A stretch of 41,986 bases of DNA from Comamonadaceae bacterium 2PF (GTDB lineage Bacteria; Pseudomonadota; Gammaproteobacteria; Burkholderiales; Burkholderiaceae_C). The notes under the pieces are model-generated. The model was not told the DNA's origin and made no database searches. It saw only the letters and a list, made by a program, of their open reading frames with translations. This document shows, piece by piece, positions 14,327 through 22,391 of this stretch. Both the position numbers and the translations under genes were made by a program. The stretch's first letter is position 1, and the number at the start of each line of letters is the position of its first letter. Location: positions 1 through 41,986 of the forward strand of contig SCMV01000034.1 of NCBI GenBank assembly GCA_005502875.1, given 5' to 3'.

Positions 14327-16317
14327 TCCGCTCGATCTCGCGCCGCCTGGTTCGGCAGGTCCTGTTCATCAGCGTGGTGGTGGCGTGCCTGGCAGCGGCC
14401 TACCAGTTGCACGCGGCGTACCGCAGCGGTCAGGACGACCTGGACGCTTTCCTGGAGCGCATCGGCGCGACGCACGTGCCAGCCCTGTCGGCCAGCGTCT
14501 GGCAGCTCGACGAGGGGCAGATTCGCCACCAGCTGGCCGGCATCGCGCGCTACCCCGATGTCAGCCGGGTGAGCATCGACAGCGACCTGCCCTTTGCGGT
14601 GGCGCCGGTGGCTGGTCCGGTCAAGTCGGGGTGGACAGGCTGGTCGGCCCCGATCGAGGTGCGCGAGTACCCGCTGCTGGCCCCCGATGAAGACGGCATC
14701 CAGCCCGGGGTGCGTGCGCAGTCGGTCGGCACCTTGCGCGTCGAGGTCTCGCTCAGCGGGCTGTTTGGGCGGGTGGGCAACATGGCCCTGGGCATCTTGC
14801 TGACCGAGCTGGTGCGTTCGGCGGCCTTGGCGCTGGTGTTGTTGGTGGGCGTGCGGCAGCTGGTGCTGCGCCCGCTGCAGCAGGTCGCCAGGTACGCGAG
14901 TGAACTCAGCCTGGACCAGCTCGACCAGCCTTTGCGCCTGGAACGCCCTCGACACGATGGGCCCGATGAAATCGACGTGCTGGCCGGTGCGATCAACGAC
15001 ATGCGAGCCTCGTTGCTGGAGCAGGTCGAGACCCGTCAGGCCATGGAGCGGCAGACCCAGCAGCTGGAGGTCGAGAAAGAAGCGGCCGAGCTGGCCAGCG
15101 CGGCCAAGGGCGAGTTCCTGGCCAACGTCAGCCACGAGATCCGCACCCCCATGAACGCCATCATCGGCATGGCCGACCTGACCCTGCACAGCGGCCTGCC
15201 CGAGCCCCAGCGCGGCTACATCCAGCGCGTGCGCTCGTCGGCCGACCTGCTCATGGGCATCCTCAACGACATCCTTGATTTCTCCAAGATCGAAGCCGGC
15301 AAGCTCGACATCGACACGGTTGATTTCGACCTCGACGACGTGGTGCGCAGCGTCAGCGAGATCGTGGGCGTGCGGGCCCGCGAGCAGAGCCTGATCTTGA
15401 GCTCCGAGGTGGCCACCGACGTGCCACCTCGCTTGCGTGGCGACCCCTTGCGATTGCAGCAGGTGCTGCTCAACCTCATGGGCAACGCCGTCAAGTTCAC
15501 CGCCCGGGGCCGGGTGGCTTTGCGGGTCGACACGGTGGCGCCGGTGGCTTCGGCTGGTGAATCGGGCCAGGCGGGTCAGGCGGGCCAAGCGCTGCGCCTT
15601 CGCTTCACGGTGCAGGACACCGGCCTGGGCATGACCGCCGATCAGATGAGCCGCTTGTTCCAGCCCTTCACGCAGGCCGATGCATCGACGTCCCGCCGCT
15701 TCGGTGGCACCGGGCTGGGCCTGGCCATCAGCCGCCAGCTCGTCGAGCGCATGGGCGGGCGCATCGACGTGGCCAGCGAGCCGGGGCACGGCAGCACGTT
15801 CTGGGTCGAGTTGCCTTTTGGTGTGGTGGCCCAGGCCCCCACGGCGGTGCCGATGGCCACCGTCACCCGGCTCATGAGCCTGCCTGGCGCCGCCGATCAC
15901 CCTGAGCTGGCCGGCTTGCGCGTGCTGCTCGTCGAGGACAACGAGGTCAACCAGGAACTGGCCGTGGCCTTGCTCGAGCGTGTCGGCATCCAGGTGACGC
16001 TGGCCGGCGACGGTCACCAGGCCCTGGCCTGCCTGAAAGCGGGCGAGTTCGACTGTGTGCTGATGGACTGTCAGATGCCCGAGATGGACGGCTACACGGC
16101 CACGCGCCTGATGCGCGAGCAGCCCGAGTGGTCACGCCTGCCCGTCATCGCGATGACGGCCAACGCCATGTCTGGCGAGCGCGAGAAGGTGCTCGAAGCG
16201 GGCATGAACGACCACGTGCCCAAGCCGGTGCCGGTGGGTGAGCTCTACCGCAAGATCGCGGTGTGGACGGGGCGTGGCCAGGCCGGTGGCGCTCAGGGCG
16301 TGGCCGCCGTGCGCTGA
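14323..16317 (+). CDS. Hybrid sensor histidine kinase with receiver domain
   Basis: About 664 residues. One membrane helix near residues 8-28, a periplasmic region of about 130 residues, a second helix near 160-185, a HAMP-like and coiled-coil linker, then HisKA with His271 ([16 protein letters not shown]), an HATPase domain ([27 protein letters not shown]) and a receiver domain with phospho-acceptor Asp582 ([13 protein letters not shown]) and the conserved K near 635. No Hpt domain is present, so another protein must pass the phosphate on; no partner is in the window. GTG 14323 is chosen because it overlaps the upstream stop. The 3' end overlaps the convergent gene by 25 bp. Confidence 0.92.
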   Translation: MIRSISRRLVRQVLFISVVVACLAAAYQLHAAYRSGQDDLDAFLERIGATHVPALSASVWQLDEGQIRHQLAGIARYPDVSRVSIDSDLPFAVAPVAGPVKSGWTGWSAPIEVREYPLLAPDEDGIQPGVRAQSVGTLRVEVSLSGLFGRVGNMALGILLTELVRSAALALVLLVGVRQLVLRPLQQVARYASELSLDQLDQPLRLERPRHDGPDEIDVLAGAINDMRASLLEQVETRQAMERQTQQLEVEKEAAELASAAKGEFLANVSHEIRTPMNAIIGMADLTLHSGLPEPQRGYIQRVRSSADLLMGILNDILDFSKIEAGKLDIDTVDFDLDDVVRSVSEIVGVRAREQSLILSSEVATDVPPRLRGDPLRLQQVLLNLMGNAVKFTARGRVALRVDTVAPVASAGESGQAGQAGQALRLRFTVQDTGLGMTADQMSRLFQPFTQADASTSRRFGGTGLGLAISRQLVERMGGRIDVASEPGHGSTFWVELPFGVVAQAPTAVPMATVTRLMSLPGAADHPELAGLRVLLVEDNEVNQELAVALLERVGIQVTLAGDGHQALACLKAGEFDCVLMDCQMPEMDGYTATRLMREQPEWSRLPVIAMTANAMSGEREKVLEAGMNDHVPKPVPVGELYRKIAVWTGRGQAGGAQGVAAVR

Positions 16318-17057
16318 AGCCAGCGCGCCTCGGGGGGCACCTGGCCGCCGTAGGTGATGACGACCTGCTTGTAGACCTGCTTCGTGCTCGGGTCGATGAT
16401 GTTGGAGACGCCGCGGTAGCTGATCAGCCGTGTGCCCTGGCGGTCGTAGACCAGCTCAAGCGGGTCGACCACCAACCGCAGCAAGGAGTCCGGCTCGACG
16501 CGCAGCTTCACCGCTGGCGTTTGCTCGAAGGTGGTCTCGCCCACCTGCCTGGCTCGAAAGCGATAGCTGTCGGTCTGGCCCGCCACGATCAGCCGAAAGC
16601 TCACCGTCTCGCCTTTGAGCAGCTGGGGCAGCTGGTCCATCAGCAGGTGGTTGAAGCCCGAGTCGGCGGCCACGAGACCGGGCTCGCGCGCCAGGCTCTT
16701 GGTCTCTTCGCGCTCGCCATCCTGCTTGAACACCACCACCGGGTCCGCGTTGCTGCGGATGCCCTCGGTGTAGCGCTGCGCAGGCACCTCCATCTTGTAG
16801 AGGGGGATGAAGCGGTTGGCTCGGTAGTCGAGCGACTTGCGCGCGACCTCGCGGCCCTGTGCGTCCAGGTAGCGCGACTGGGCCGTGAGCACCTTGCCAT
16901 CGGGGGCGCGGTTGAACTCGTGCACCTCGGCGTAGAGGAAGCGCTGCGTGGCGGCATCGCGTGCAAAGCCGACCACGGTCTCGGCCAGGCAGAGGTCGTG
17001 CACCAGCACCGAGGCCGCGGCCACGGCGGTCAGGCGCAACTGGTTGATGAAGTTCAT
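16293..17057 (-). CDS. Exported protein of unknown function in cfa-like operon
   Basis: A 254-residue protein not recognised to a named family. The N-terminus ([22 protein letters not shown]) resembles a cleavable signal peptide ending near CLAE, so it is likely periplasmic. The rest is beta-rich with no obvious catalytic motif, and contains repeated [21 protein letters not shown] stretches suited to a beta-sandwich or lipocalin-like fold; that is a guess. It starts 13 bp after the cyclopropane-fatty-acid-synthase-like gene and is presumably its operon partner in lipid modification or transport. It overlaps the hybrid kinase gene tail to tail. Confidence 0.75.
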   Translation of the reverse strand: MNFINQLRLTAVAAASVLVHDLCLAETVVGFARDAATQRFLYAEVHEFNRAPDGKVLTAQSRYLDAQGREVARKSLDYRANRFIPLYKMEVPAQRYTEGIRSNADPVVVFKQDGEREETKSLAREPGLVAADSGFNHLLMDQLPQLLKGETVSFRLIVAGQTDSYRFRARQVGETTFEQTPAVKLRVEPDSLLRLVVDPLELVYDRQGTRLISYRGVSNIIDPSTKQVYKQVVITYGGQVPPEARWLQRTAATP

Positions 17058-17070
17058 GCGAGCCGCCTGC

Positions 17071-18123
17071 TCAGCGTGCCTCGAACAGCAGGTGGGTCAC
17101 GCCCCACTGGCTGCCGTGTTCGTATCCGAAGAACTCGGCCACGGCCATGTAGAACATGCGCCAGCGTTGCACCCAGCGCTCGGCATCGTCGCCATAGCAC
17201 TGCTTGAAGGTGGCCAGCACGGCGGCCTTGTTGCCGTCCATGCCCTGCAGCCAGTGCTCGGCCGTCTTCTGGTAGTGCGTGCCGTCCACCCACCATTGGT
17301 TGACGAGTTTGACGTCGTCCTGGAACTGCGCGAGCAGGTGCTCGTTGGGCATGATGCCGCCCAGGAAGAAGTACTGGGTCATCCAGTCGCTCTTGTCCTT
17401 GACCTCGTAGGGGTAGGCGAGCGTGGGGTGCGCGAAGATGTGCACGAAGAGCTTGGCGTCGTCCTTCATCCAGCCACGCACCTTCTTGAGCAGCAGCTGG
17501 TAATTGCGCATGTGCTCGAACATCTCGATGGAGATGACGCGGTCGAAGCCTTGCTGCAAGGCGTCGGTGGGCATCGGGTCGGTGGCCACGTTGCCGGTGA
17601 CGATGCGCAGGTTGTTGAAGCCCCGCTCGCGGGCGCGGCCCTCGATGAACTCGCGCTGGCCGTGCGAGTTGCTGAAACCCACGATCTGCAGGTGAGGGTA
17701 CTTTTCAGCCAGCCACAGGCTCAGCGAGCCCCAGCCGCAGCCCAGGTCGAGCACGCGGGCGCCAGCGGGCAGATCGTCGAGCTGGGCGCGTTGAGCGTAC
17801 GTGCGCAGCATGGCTTCTTCGGCCTCGGCCAGCGTTTCGGTGCCGCGTTCGTACCAGCAACACGAGTACTTCAGGCGCGGGCCCAGGTGCTGGTGGAAGA
17901 ACTGCGCCGGCACCTCGTAGTGCTGCACGTTGGCGTCCACCGTGTGGATGGCGATGGGGCTGGCCTTGAGCTGGTCGACGAAGGCGCGGAACTCGGCCGT
18001 GCGTCGAGACAGGGGCATGTCGTGGTGGGCGGCCAGGCGTTGCGCCATCAGGCGCCGCATGCCGGCGCGGATCACGGCATCGGGCAGCAGGCCGGCTTCG
18101 GCCCAGTCGAGTGCGAACATCAT
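17071..18123 (-). CDS. Cyclopropane-fatty-acyl-phospholipid synthase-like methyltransferase
   Basis: About 350 residues, an SAM-dependent class I methyltransferase. It has the SAM motif VLDLGCGWGSLSLWLAEKYP and the acidic motif FDRVISIEMFEHMRNY typical of the CFA synthase family, which methylates double bonds of membrane phospholipid acyl chains at the inner membrane surface. ATG 18123 is chosen because AGGAG lies 8 bases upstream; the frame extends further to 18192 without support. It is somewhat shorter than E. coli Cfa, so it belongs to the wider family and the exact product (cyclopropane or methyl-branched or other) is unknown. The flanking DUF1295 protein and exported protein are commonly seen with such genes. 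Confidence 0.88.
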   Translation of the reverse strand: MMFALDWAEAGLLPDAVIRAGMRRLMAQRLAAHHDMPLSRRTAEFRAFVDQLKASPIAIHTVDANVQHYEVPAQFFHQHLGPRLKYSCCWYERGTETLAEAEEAMLRTYAQRAQLDDLPAGARVLDLGCGWGSLSLWLAEKYPHLQIVGFSNSHGQREFIEGRARERGFNNLRIVTGNVATDPMPTDALQQGFDRVISIEMFEHMRNYQLLLKKVRGWMKDDAKLFVHIFAHPTLAYPYEVKDKSDWMTQYFFLGGIMPNEHLLAQFQDDVKLVNQWWVDGTHYQKTAEHWLQGMDGNKAAVLATFKQCYGDDAERWVQRWRMFYMAVAEFFGYEHGSQWGVTHLLFEAR

Positions 18124-18232
18124 GGTCGGGTCTCCTGAAATGACGCGGGGTGACTGACTGGACTTACGCAGCCGACCGCCGATCGGATGCAAAGGTGATG
18201 CAAGTTGGCGCGGGCGCGGGTGCCATGCCCGC

Positions 18233-19015
18233 TCAGCCGGCTTTCGGCGGCCAGGGCACCAGCATGCTGGTGCGGCGCATGTACTCGGCGTAGCCGGGCT
18301 TGCGGCGGGCCATTTCGGCTTCGAGCAAGGGCACGCCCGAGATCTTGAGCAGCAGCAGGACCATGACCAGCGGTGCGATCAGGCCCCAGGCCCACAGGTC
18401 GCTGCCCCAGGCCAGTGGCAGGTAGGCCAGCCAGTGCACGCACTCGAAGAAGTAGTTGGGGTGGCGGCTGTAGCGCCACAGGCCGACGTCGCAGACGCGA
18501 CCGCGCTGGGCGGGGTCGGCCTTGAACCGGCGCAACTGGTCGTCGGCCAGGCCTTCGCCCCACACCGACAGCACCAGGATGGCCACCGCCAGGCCCAGCG
18601 CCAGAGGGCCGGGCGAGCCTTCGCGGTAGGCCGCAGGCAGGAAGGCGCTGCAGGCCAGGGCCAGGGTGAACACGTTCTGGAATTGGTAGAACCAGAACAT
18701 CTTGCTTTGGGCCTTGTCGCCCCACTCGGCGCGGAACTGGGCGTAGCGCCAGTCCTCGGCGGCGCGCCAGTTGCGGCGCCACAGGTAGGTGCCCAGGCGC
18801 AGGCCCCACAAACCGCCCATGGCCGCCAGCGTCCATCGGACCTCGGGGGCGGCGCTGCCCGTGAAGCCGAACCACACGGCCAAGCTGCCCAGCGCCCAAG
18901 CCCAGATCGCATCGACGATGCCACCGTTGCCTTGTTGCCGCTGGATCAGCCAGGCGATGGACTTGGCCGCGAAGAGCAGGGCAGCGGCGACGAGCACCGC
19001 ATTCAGCATGGACAT
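18233..19015 (-). CDS. DUF1295 (steroid 5-alpha-reductase-like) membrane protein
   Basis: A 260-residue integral membrane protein with about six helices. The C-terminal segment GLWRYSRHPNYFFECVHWLAY is the hallmark of DUF1295 and the related isoprenylcysteine methyltransferase and steroid reductase families, which use NADPH or SAM on lipid substrates. It is first in a minus-strand set with the CFA-synthase-like methyltransferase (109 bp downstream), so a role in modifying membrane lipids is likely. No ribosome site is clear before the ATG; a second ATG two codons later is possible. A perfect 7+7 dyad lies about 17 bp upstream. Confidence 0.85.
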   Translation of the reverse strand: MSMLNAVLVAAALLFAAKSIAWLIQRQQGNGGIVDAIWAWALGSLAVWFGFTGSAAPEVRWTLAAMGGLWGLRLGTYLWRRNWRAAEDWRYAQFRAEWGDKAQSKMFWFYQFQNVFTLALACSAFLPAAYREGSPGPLALGLAVAILVLSVWGEGLADDQLRRFKADPAQRGRVCDVGLWRYSRHPNYFFECVHWLAYLPLAWGSDLWAWGLIAPLVMVLLLLKISGVPLLEAEMARRKPGYAEYMRRTSMLVPWPPKAG

Positions 19016-19031
19016 GGTGTGTCGCTGGTTT

Positions 19032-19052
19032 GAATCAAAGTTGCATTGATTC
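19032..19052 (-). promoter_or_regulatory. Dyad operator candidate upstream of DUF1295 operon
   Basis: GAATCAA - 7 bases - TTGATTC, perfect inverted arms, centred about 27 bp before the DUF1295 start. The spacing suits a dimeric repressor. The regulator is not identifiable from the window. Confidence 0.5.
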
Positions 19053-19147
19053 TAGGCAGCGACAAAGACCCTGAGGGCGCCTCGGGGCTGGACAAAAGCT
19101 GGTCACGCGCTGAGCGGCGACCCGATCCGGGCGCCCAGGCGGGCCAC

Positions 19148-20032
19148 TCAGGCCTTGTCGCCTTGCAGCACGCCGGGCGTCACAGCGCGGTGGAAGCCAT
19201 CGTAGCTGGGCGCCCCGGCGTGGTTGGGCGTCGGCATGACCGGGCTGTGCAGCGGCGCGCCGCCGTCGATCGCCACCGTGATGCCGGTGACGAACGAGGC
19301 ACCCGGGCTGAGCAGGAAGCAGATCACCGAGCTGACCTCGGCCTCCAGCCCCATGCGCTTGGCTGGCAGGTTGTCCTTGAGCATGCGAATCATGGGCGCC
19401 ATGGCCGGGCCGTAGCTGTCCATGCCGCTGGAGGCGATCCAGCCCGGCGCCACGGCGTTGACGCGCACGTGTGACGCGGCCCATTCGTAGGCGGCGGTTT
19501 TGGTCAGGTTGGCCATGCCCGCGCGCGCCGCGCCCGAGTGCGCCATGCCCGGCATGCCGTTCCACATGTCGGCGGTCATGTTGACCACCGAGCCGCCGTG
19601 CTTGGCCATGCTCTGGTTGTAGACCTCGCGCATCATCAAAAAACCGCCGGTCAGGTTGTTGGTGACCACCGCCTCGAAGCCGCGCTTGGAGATGGCCGAC
19701 ACTGGCGAGGGGAACTGGCCGCCCGCGTTGTTGACCAGGCCGTGGATGCGGCCGTGCTTTTCGACGATGGCGGCGACCGCGGCCTTGACCTGGTCCTCGT
19801 CGCGGATGTCGAAGGCGGCGGTGAAGACCTTGCCGCCGTCTTCGGTGATCTCGGCGGCGGTGCGCGCCAGCTTTTCTTCGTTGCGGCCGGTGATGAGCAC
19901 GGTGGCGCCCAGTGCCGCCAACTCGTGCGCCGTGCAGCGCCCGATGCCCGAGCCACCGCCCGTCACGATGTGGACCTGGTCCTTGAACAGACCGGGGCGG
20001 AAGATGCTGTCGTAGTGGGCTGGGGTGCTCAT
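19148..20032 (-). CDS. SDR-family oxidoreductase, PECR/DECR-like (enoyl-CoA reductase type)
   Basis: A 294-residue NAD(P)-binding Rossmann protein. The cofactor loop TGGGSGIG is at 24-31, NNAG at 101-104. The segment HSGAARAG...NLTK (165-178) and the ending with LLSPGASFVTG...IDGG closely resemble, from memory, peroxisomal trans-2-enoyl-CoA reductase (PECR) and dienoyl-CoA reductases. In canonical SDRs the active site is YxxxK; here the aligned residue is Ala174 before NLTK, so the catalytic tyrosine appears to be absent. The true start is ATG 20032 (MSTPAHYDS); the frame runs on upstream only as an artefact. It is divergent from an acyl-CoA dehydrogenase and is likely part of fatty-acid breakdown. 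Confidence 0.85.
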   Translation of the reverse strand: MSTPAHYDSIFRPGLFKDQVHIVTGGGSGIGRCTAHELAALGATVLITGRNEEKLARTAAEITEDGGKVFTAAFDIRDEDQVKAAVAAIVEKHGRIHGLVNNAGGQFPSPVSAISKRGFEAVVTNNLTGGFLMMREVYNQSMAKHGGSVVNMTADMWNGMPGMAHSGAARAGMANLTKTAAYEWAASHVRVNAVAPGWIASSGMDSYGPAMAPMIRMLKDNLPAKRMGLEAEVSSVICFLLSPGASFVTGITVAIDGGAPLHSPVMPTPNHAGAPSYDGFHRAVTPGVLQGDKA

Positions 20033-20113
20033 GGGTGGTTTGGGGCAGGTGAGGGAAGGCCAGCTTGGGCGCAGTGCACCCAGCCTGATCGATGAACAGA
20101 TTCTGTGTGCGAG

Positions 20114-20127
20114 TGACGTAAACGTCA
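20114..20127. promoter_or_regulatory. Palindrome between SDR and acyl-CoA dehydrogenase genes
   Basis: TGACGT - AA - ACGTCA, perfect 14-bp dyad. It resembles sites recalled for MerR-family LiuR regulators of branched-chain amino-acid and acyl-CoA catabolism. It sits between divergent genes and may control both. A further short dyad GGTA-AAC-TACC follows at about 20143. Confidence 0.5.
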
Positions 20128-20239
20128 ATCGATGACCATATAGGTAAACTACCGATGGAAGGCGGCAAGGGGATTCCCTAGGCTGGGTGGCAACCCCGTC
20201 GCTCGACCTCCCGACGTTCAAAACACCCAAGAGCCACCG

Positions 20240-21394
20240 ATGACCCACCCGAGCTTCCCCACCTACTTCAACGAAACACACGAGATGGTCCGCGAGACCA
20301 CGCGCCGCTTCGTGCAGCAGGAGATCCTGCCGCACATCGCCGAATGGGAAGAGGCCGGCACCTTCCCGCGTGAGCTCTACCGCAAAGGGGGCGAGCTGGG
20401 CATCCTGGGCATCGGCCACCCCGAGCACCTGGGCGGCACCGCCGAGCACGACGTGTTCATGAAGGTGGCCGTCAGCGAAGAGCTGATGCGCAGCACCTCG
20501 GGCGGCCTGGTCGCCAGCCTGGGCTCGCTCGACATCGGCCTGCCGCCCGTGTGGCGTGGCGCCTCGCCCGAGGTGCAGCAGCGCGTCGTGCCCGCCGTGC
20601 TCAGCGGCGAGAAGATCATGGCCCTGGCCATCACCGAGCCCGGTGGCGGCTCCGACGTGGCCAACCTGCGCACCCGCGCCGTGCGCGATGGCGACCACTA
20701 CGTCGTCAACGGCAGCAAGACCTTCATCACCTCGGGTGTGCGCGCCGACCACTACACCGTGGCCGTGCGCACCGGTGGCGAGGGCTATGGCGGTGTGTCG
20801 CTGCTGCTGGTCGACAAGGGCACACCTGGCTTCAGCGTGGGCCGCAACCTGAAAAAAATGGGCTGGTGGGCGTCCGACACAGCCGAGCTGTTCTTTGAAG
20901 ACTGCCGCGTGCCGGCGGGCAACCTCATCGGCCCCGAGAACGCCGGCTTCATGCTCATCATGGCCAACTTCCAGGCCGAGCGCCTGGCCCTGGCCGTCAT
21001 GGCCTACATGACCGCGCAGATGGCGCTCGAAGCCTGCCTCGACTACGTCAAAGATCGCGTCACCTTCGGCAAGCCCTTGTCCAAGCACCAGGTCATCCGC
21101 CACAAGCTGGCCGAGATGGCCACGCAGGTGGACGTGGCCCGCGAGTACACCTACCGCGTGGCCGCGCGCATGCAGGCCGGCAAGAGCGCGGTGCAGGAAG
21201 TGTCCATGGCCAAGAACTTCGCCACCGAGGTCGCCGACAAGGTCACCTACGAGGCGGTGCAGATCTTCGGCGGCATGGGCTACATGCGCGAGTCGGTGGT
21301 CGAGCGCCTGTACCGCGACAACCGCATCCTCTCGATCGGCGGCGGCACGCACGAGATCATGAACGAGATCATCGCCAAGCAGATGAGCTTGTGA
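20240..21394 (+). CDS. Acyl-CoA dehydrogenase (long-chain/isovaleryl-type)
   Basis: A 384-residue FAD flavoprotein that introduces an alpha-beta double bond into acyl-CoA. Family signatures: ALAITEPGGGSDVANLRTRA (about 131-150), TFITSG, FFEDCRVPAGNLIG, and QIFGGMGYMRE near 335. The usual C-terminal catalytic glutamate (as in medium-chain YEGT) is not at the equivalent position, which reads GGGTHEI; instead Glu247 in NFQAERLALAV matches the glutamate used in isovaleryl- and long-chain enzymes. The substrate is thus likely long-chain or branched. It is divergent from the SDR; no ribosome site stands out, but the ATG fits the family N-terminus. Confidence 0.92.
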   Translation: MTHPSFPTYFNETHEMVRETTRRFVQQEILPHIAEWEEAGTFPRELYRKGGELGILGIGHPEHLGGTAEHDVFMKVAVSEELMRSTSGGLVASLGSLDIGLPPVWRGASPEVQQRVVPAVLSGEKIMALAITEPGGGSDVANLRTRAVRDGDHYVVNGSKTFITSGVRADHYTVAVRTGGEGYGGVSLLLVDKGTPGFSVGRNLKKMGWWASDTAELFFEDCRVPAGNLIGPENAGFMLIMANFQAERLALAVMAYMTAQMALEACLDYVKDRVTFGKPLSKHQVIRHKLAEMATQVDVAREYTYRVAARMQAGKSAVQEVSMAKNFATEVADKVTYEAVQIFGGMGYMRESVVERLYRDNRILSIGGGTHEIMNEIIAKQMSL

Positions 21395-21402
21395 GATGGG
21401 CC

Positions 21403-22308
21403 TCAGTGCCGGATTGGCCGCGACGCCAGCCAGGCCCCGCCCGACACCAGCGCCAGCCCTGCCACCAGCCAGGGTGTGAGTGGCTCGTCGAGCAGGGGCA
21501 CGGCACCCAGGCCGGCGAGCACCGGCACCAGCGCCACGAGCGCGCCCATGCGCTCGGCCCCCAGGATGGACACGGCCTTGAGGAACAGGATCATGGCCAC
21601 GATGGTCGGCCCGATGCCCTGGTACAGCGCCTGCAGCCACAGCATGGAAGCCGGCACCTGGTCCAGGCCCTTGGGCAGCCACAGCAGGTACACCGGCAGG
21701 TAGACCAGCGCCGAGGCGATGGCCACGAAGCGCGTCAACAGCCACGGGTCGTACACCCATTTCTTGACCAGCACGCTGTAGGCCGCCCAGGCCACCGAAG
21801 CGGTGAGCAGTAGCGCGTCACCCGGCAAGGTGGACGGGCCATGCCCCAGCCCGGCGATCACCGGCACGGCCACGCATACCACGCCCAGCGCGATCGGCAA
21901 CAAGGCCAGCACGCGCTGACGAGGCGGTCGCGTGCCCAGGATCGCCCAGGCCAGCGCCGTCACCAGGAAGGGCTGCATGCCGGGCATGAGGATGCCGCCG
22001 TGCGCGGCCGGCGCGAGCTTGAAGCCCGCGTAGGCCAGCACCAGGAAGAGCAGCCCGCCGATCAGCGCCAGCGTCCACAGGCGCCGATCGCGCCAGGTGC
22101 CTTGCGGCAGCTTCAGGGAAAAAGGCAGCAGGATCACGGCGGCCGTGCCCAGGCGCAAGGCCACGATGTCCCAGCCGGTGAGGGCGCTCTTGCCCCCCAG
22201 GCGCGAGATCAGGATGAAACCCGCCCAGATGGCCACGGTGCCGAGCGCGGCGGCGTAGCCCAGCGCCAAGCTGGAGGGCGGAGAAGTGGAAGCGGCGGAC
22301 TGGCTCAT
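21403..22308 (-). CDS. EamA-type DMT-superfamily transporter
   Basis: A 301-residue inner-membrane protein with about ten helices and the two EamA halves, for example the opening LGYAAALGTVAIWAGFILISRLGG and the second-half GDALLLTASVAWAAYSVLVKKW. Such carriers mostly export small metabolites or amino acids; the substrate is not readable from sequence. The gene ends 8 bp from the convergent acyl-CoA dehydrogenase and lies 83 bp downstream of the maeB stop in the same direction; co-transcription is possible but not shown. Confidence 0.9.
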   Translation of the reverse strand: MSQSAASTSPPSSLALGYAAALGTVAIWAGFILISRLGGKSALTGWDIVALRLGTAAVILLPFSLKLPQGTWRDRRLWTLALIGGLLFLVLAYAGFKLAPAAHGGILMPGMQPFLVTALAWAILGTRPPRQRVLALLPIALGVVCVAVPVIAGLGHGPSTLPGDALLLTASVAWAAYSVLVKKWVYDPWLLTRFVAIASALVYLPVYLLWLPKGLDQVPASMLWLQALYQGIGPTIVAMILFLKAVSILGAERMGALVALVPVLAGLGAVPLLDEPLTPWLVAGLALVSGGAWLASRPIRH

Positions 22309-22349
22309 TGCAGCAGTCTAGGGGCTGCACCGATGTTGTGCAGGGTCCG

Positions 22350-22376
22350 CCTCGGACAACCTCCCGGTGTCCGAGG
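22350..22376 (-). terminator. Weak hairpin after maeB
   Basis: CCTCGGAC - 11 bases - GTCCGAGG, perfect 8-bp stem just downstream of the maeB stop. No T-run follows on the minus strand, so intrinsic termination is doubtful. Confidence 0.4.
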
Positions 22377-22391
22377 CTTCACGCGGCGGGC

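Noticed and set aside
20033..21760. Long open frame upstream of the SDR on the minus strand
   Set aside because: It is antisense to the acyl-CoA dehydrogenase and shows no protein-like conservation; the SDR starts at ATG 20032.
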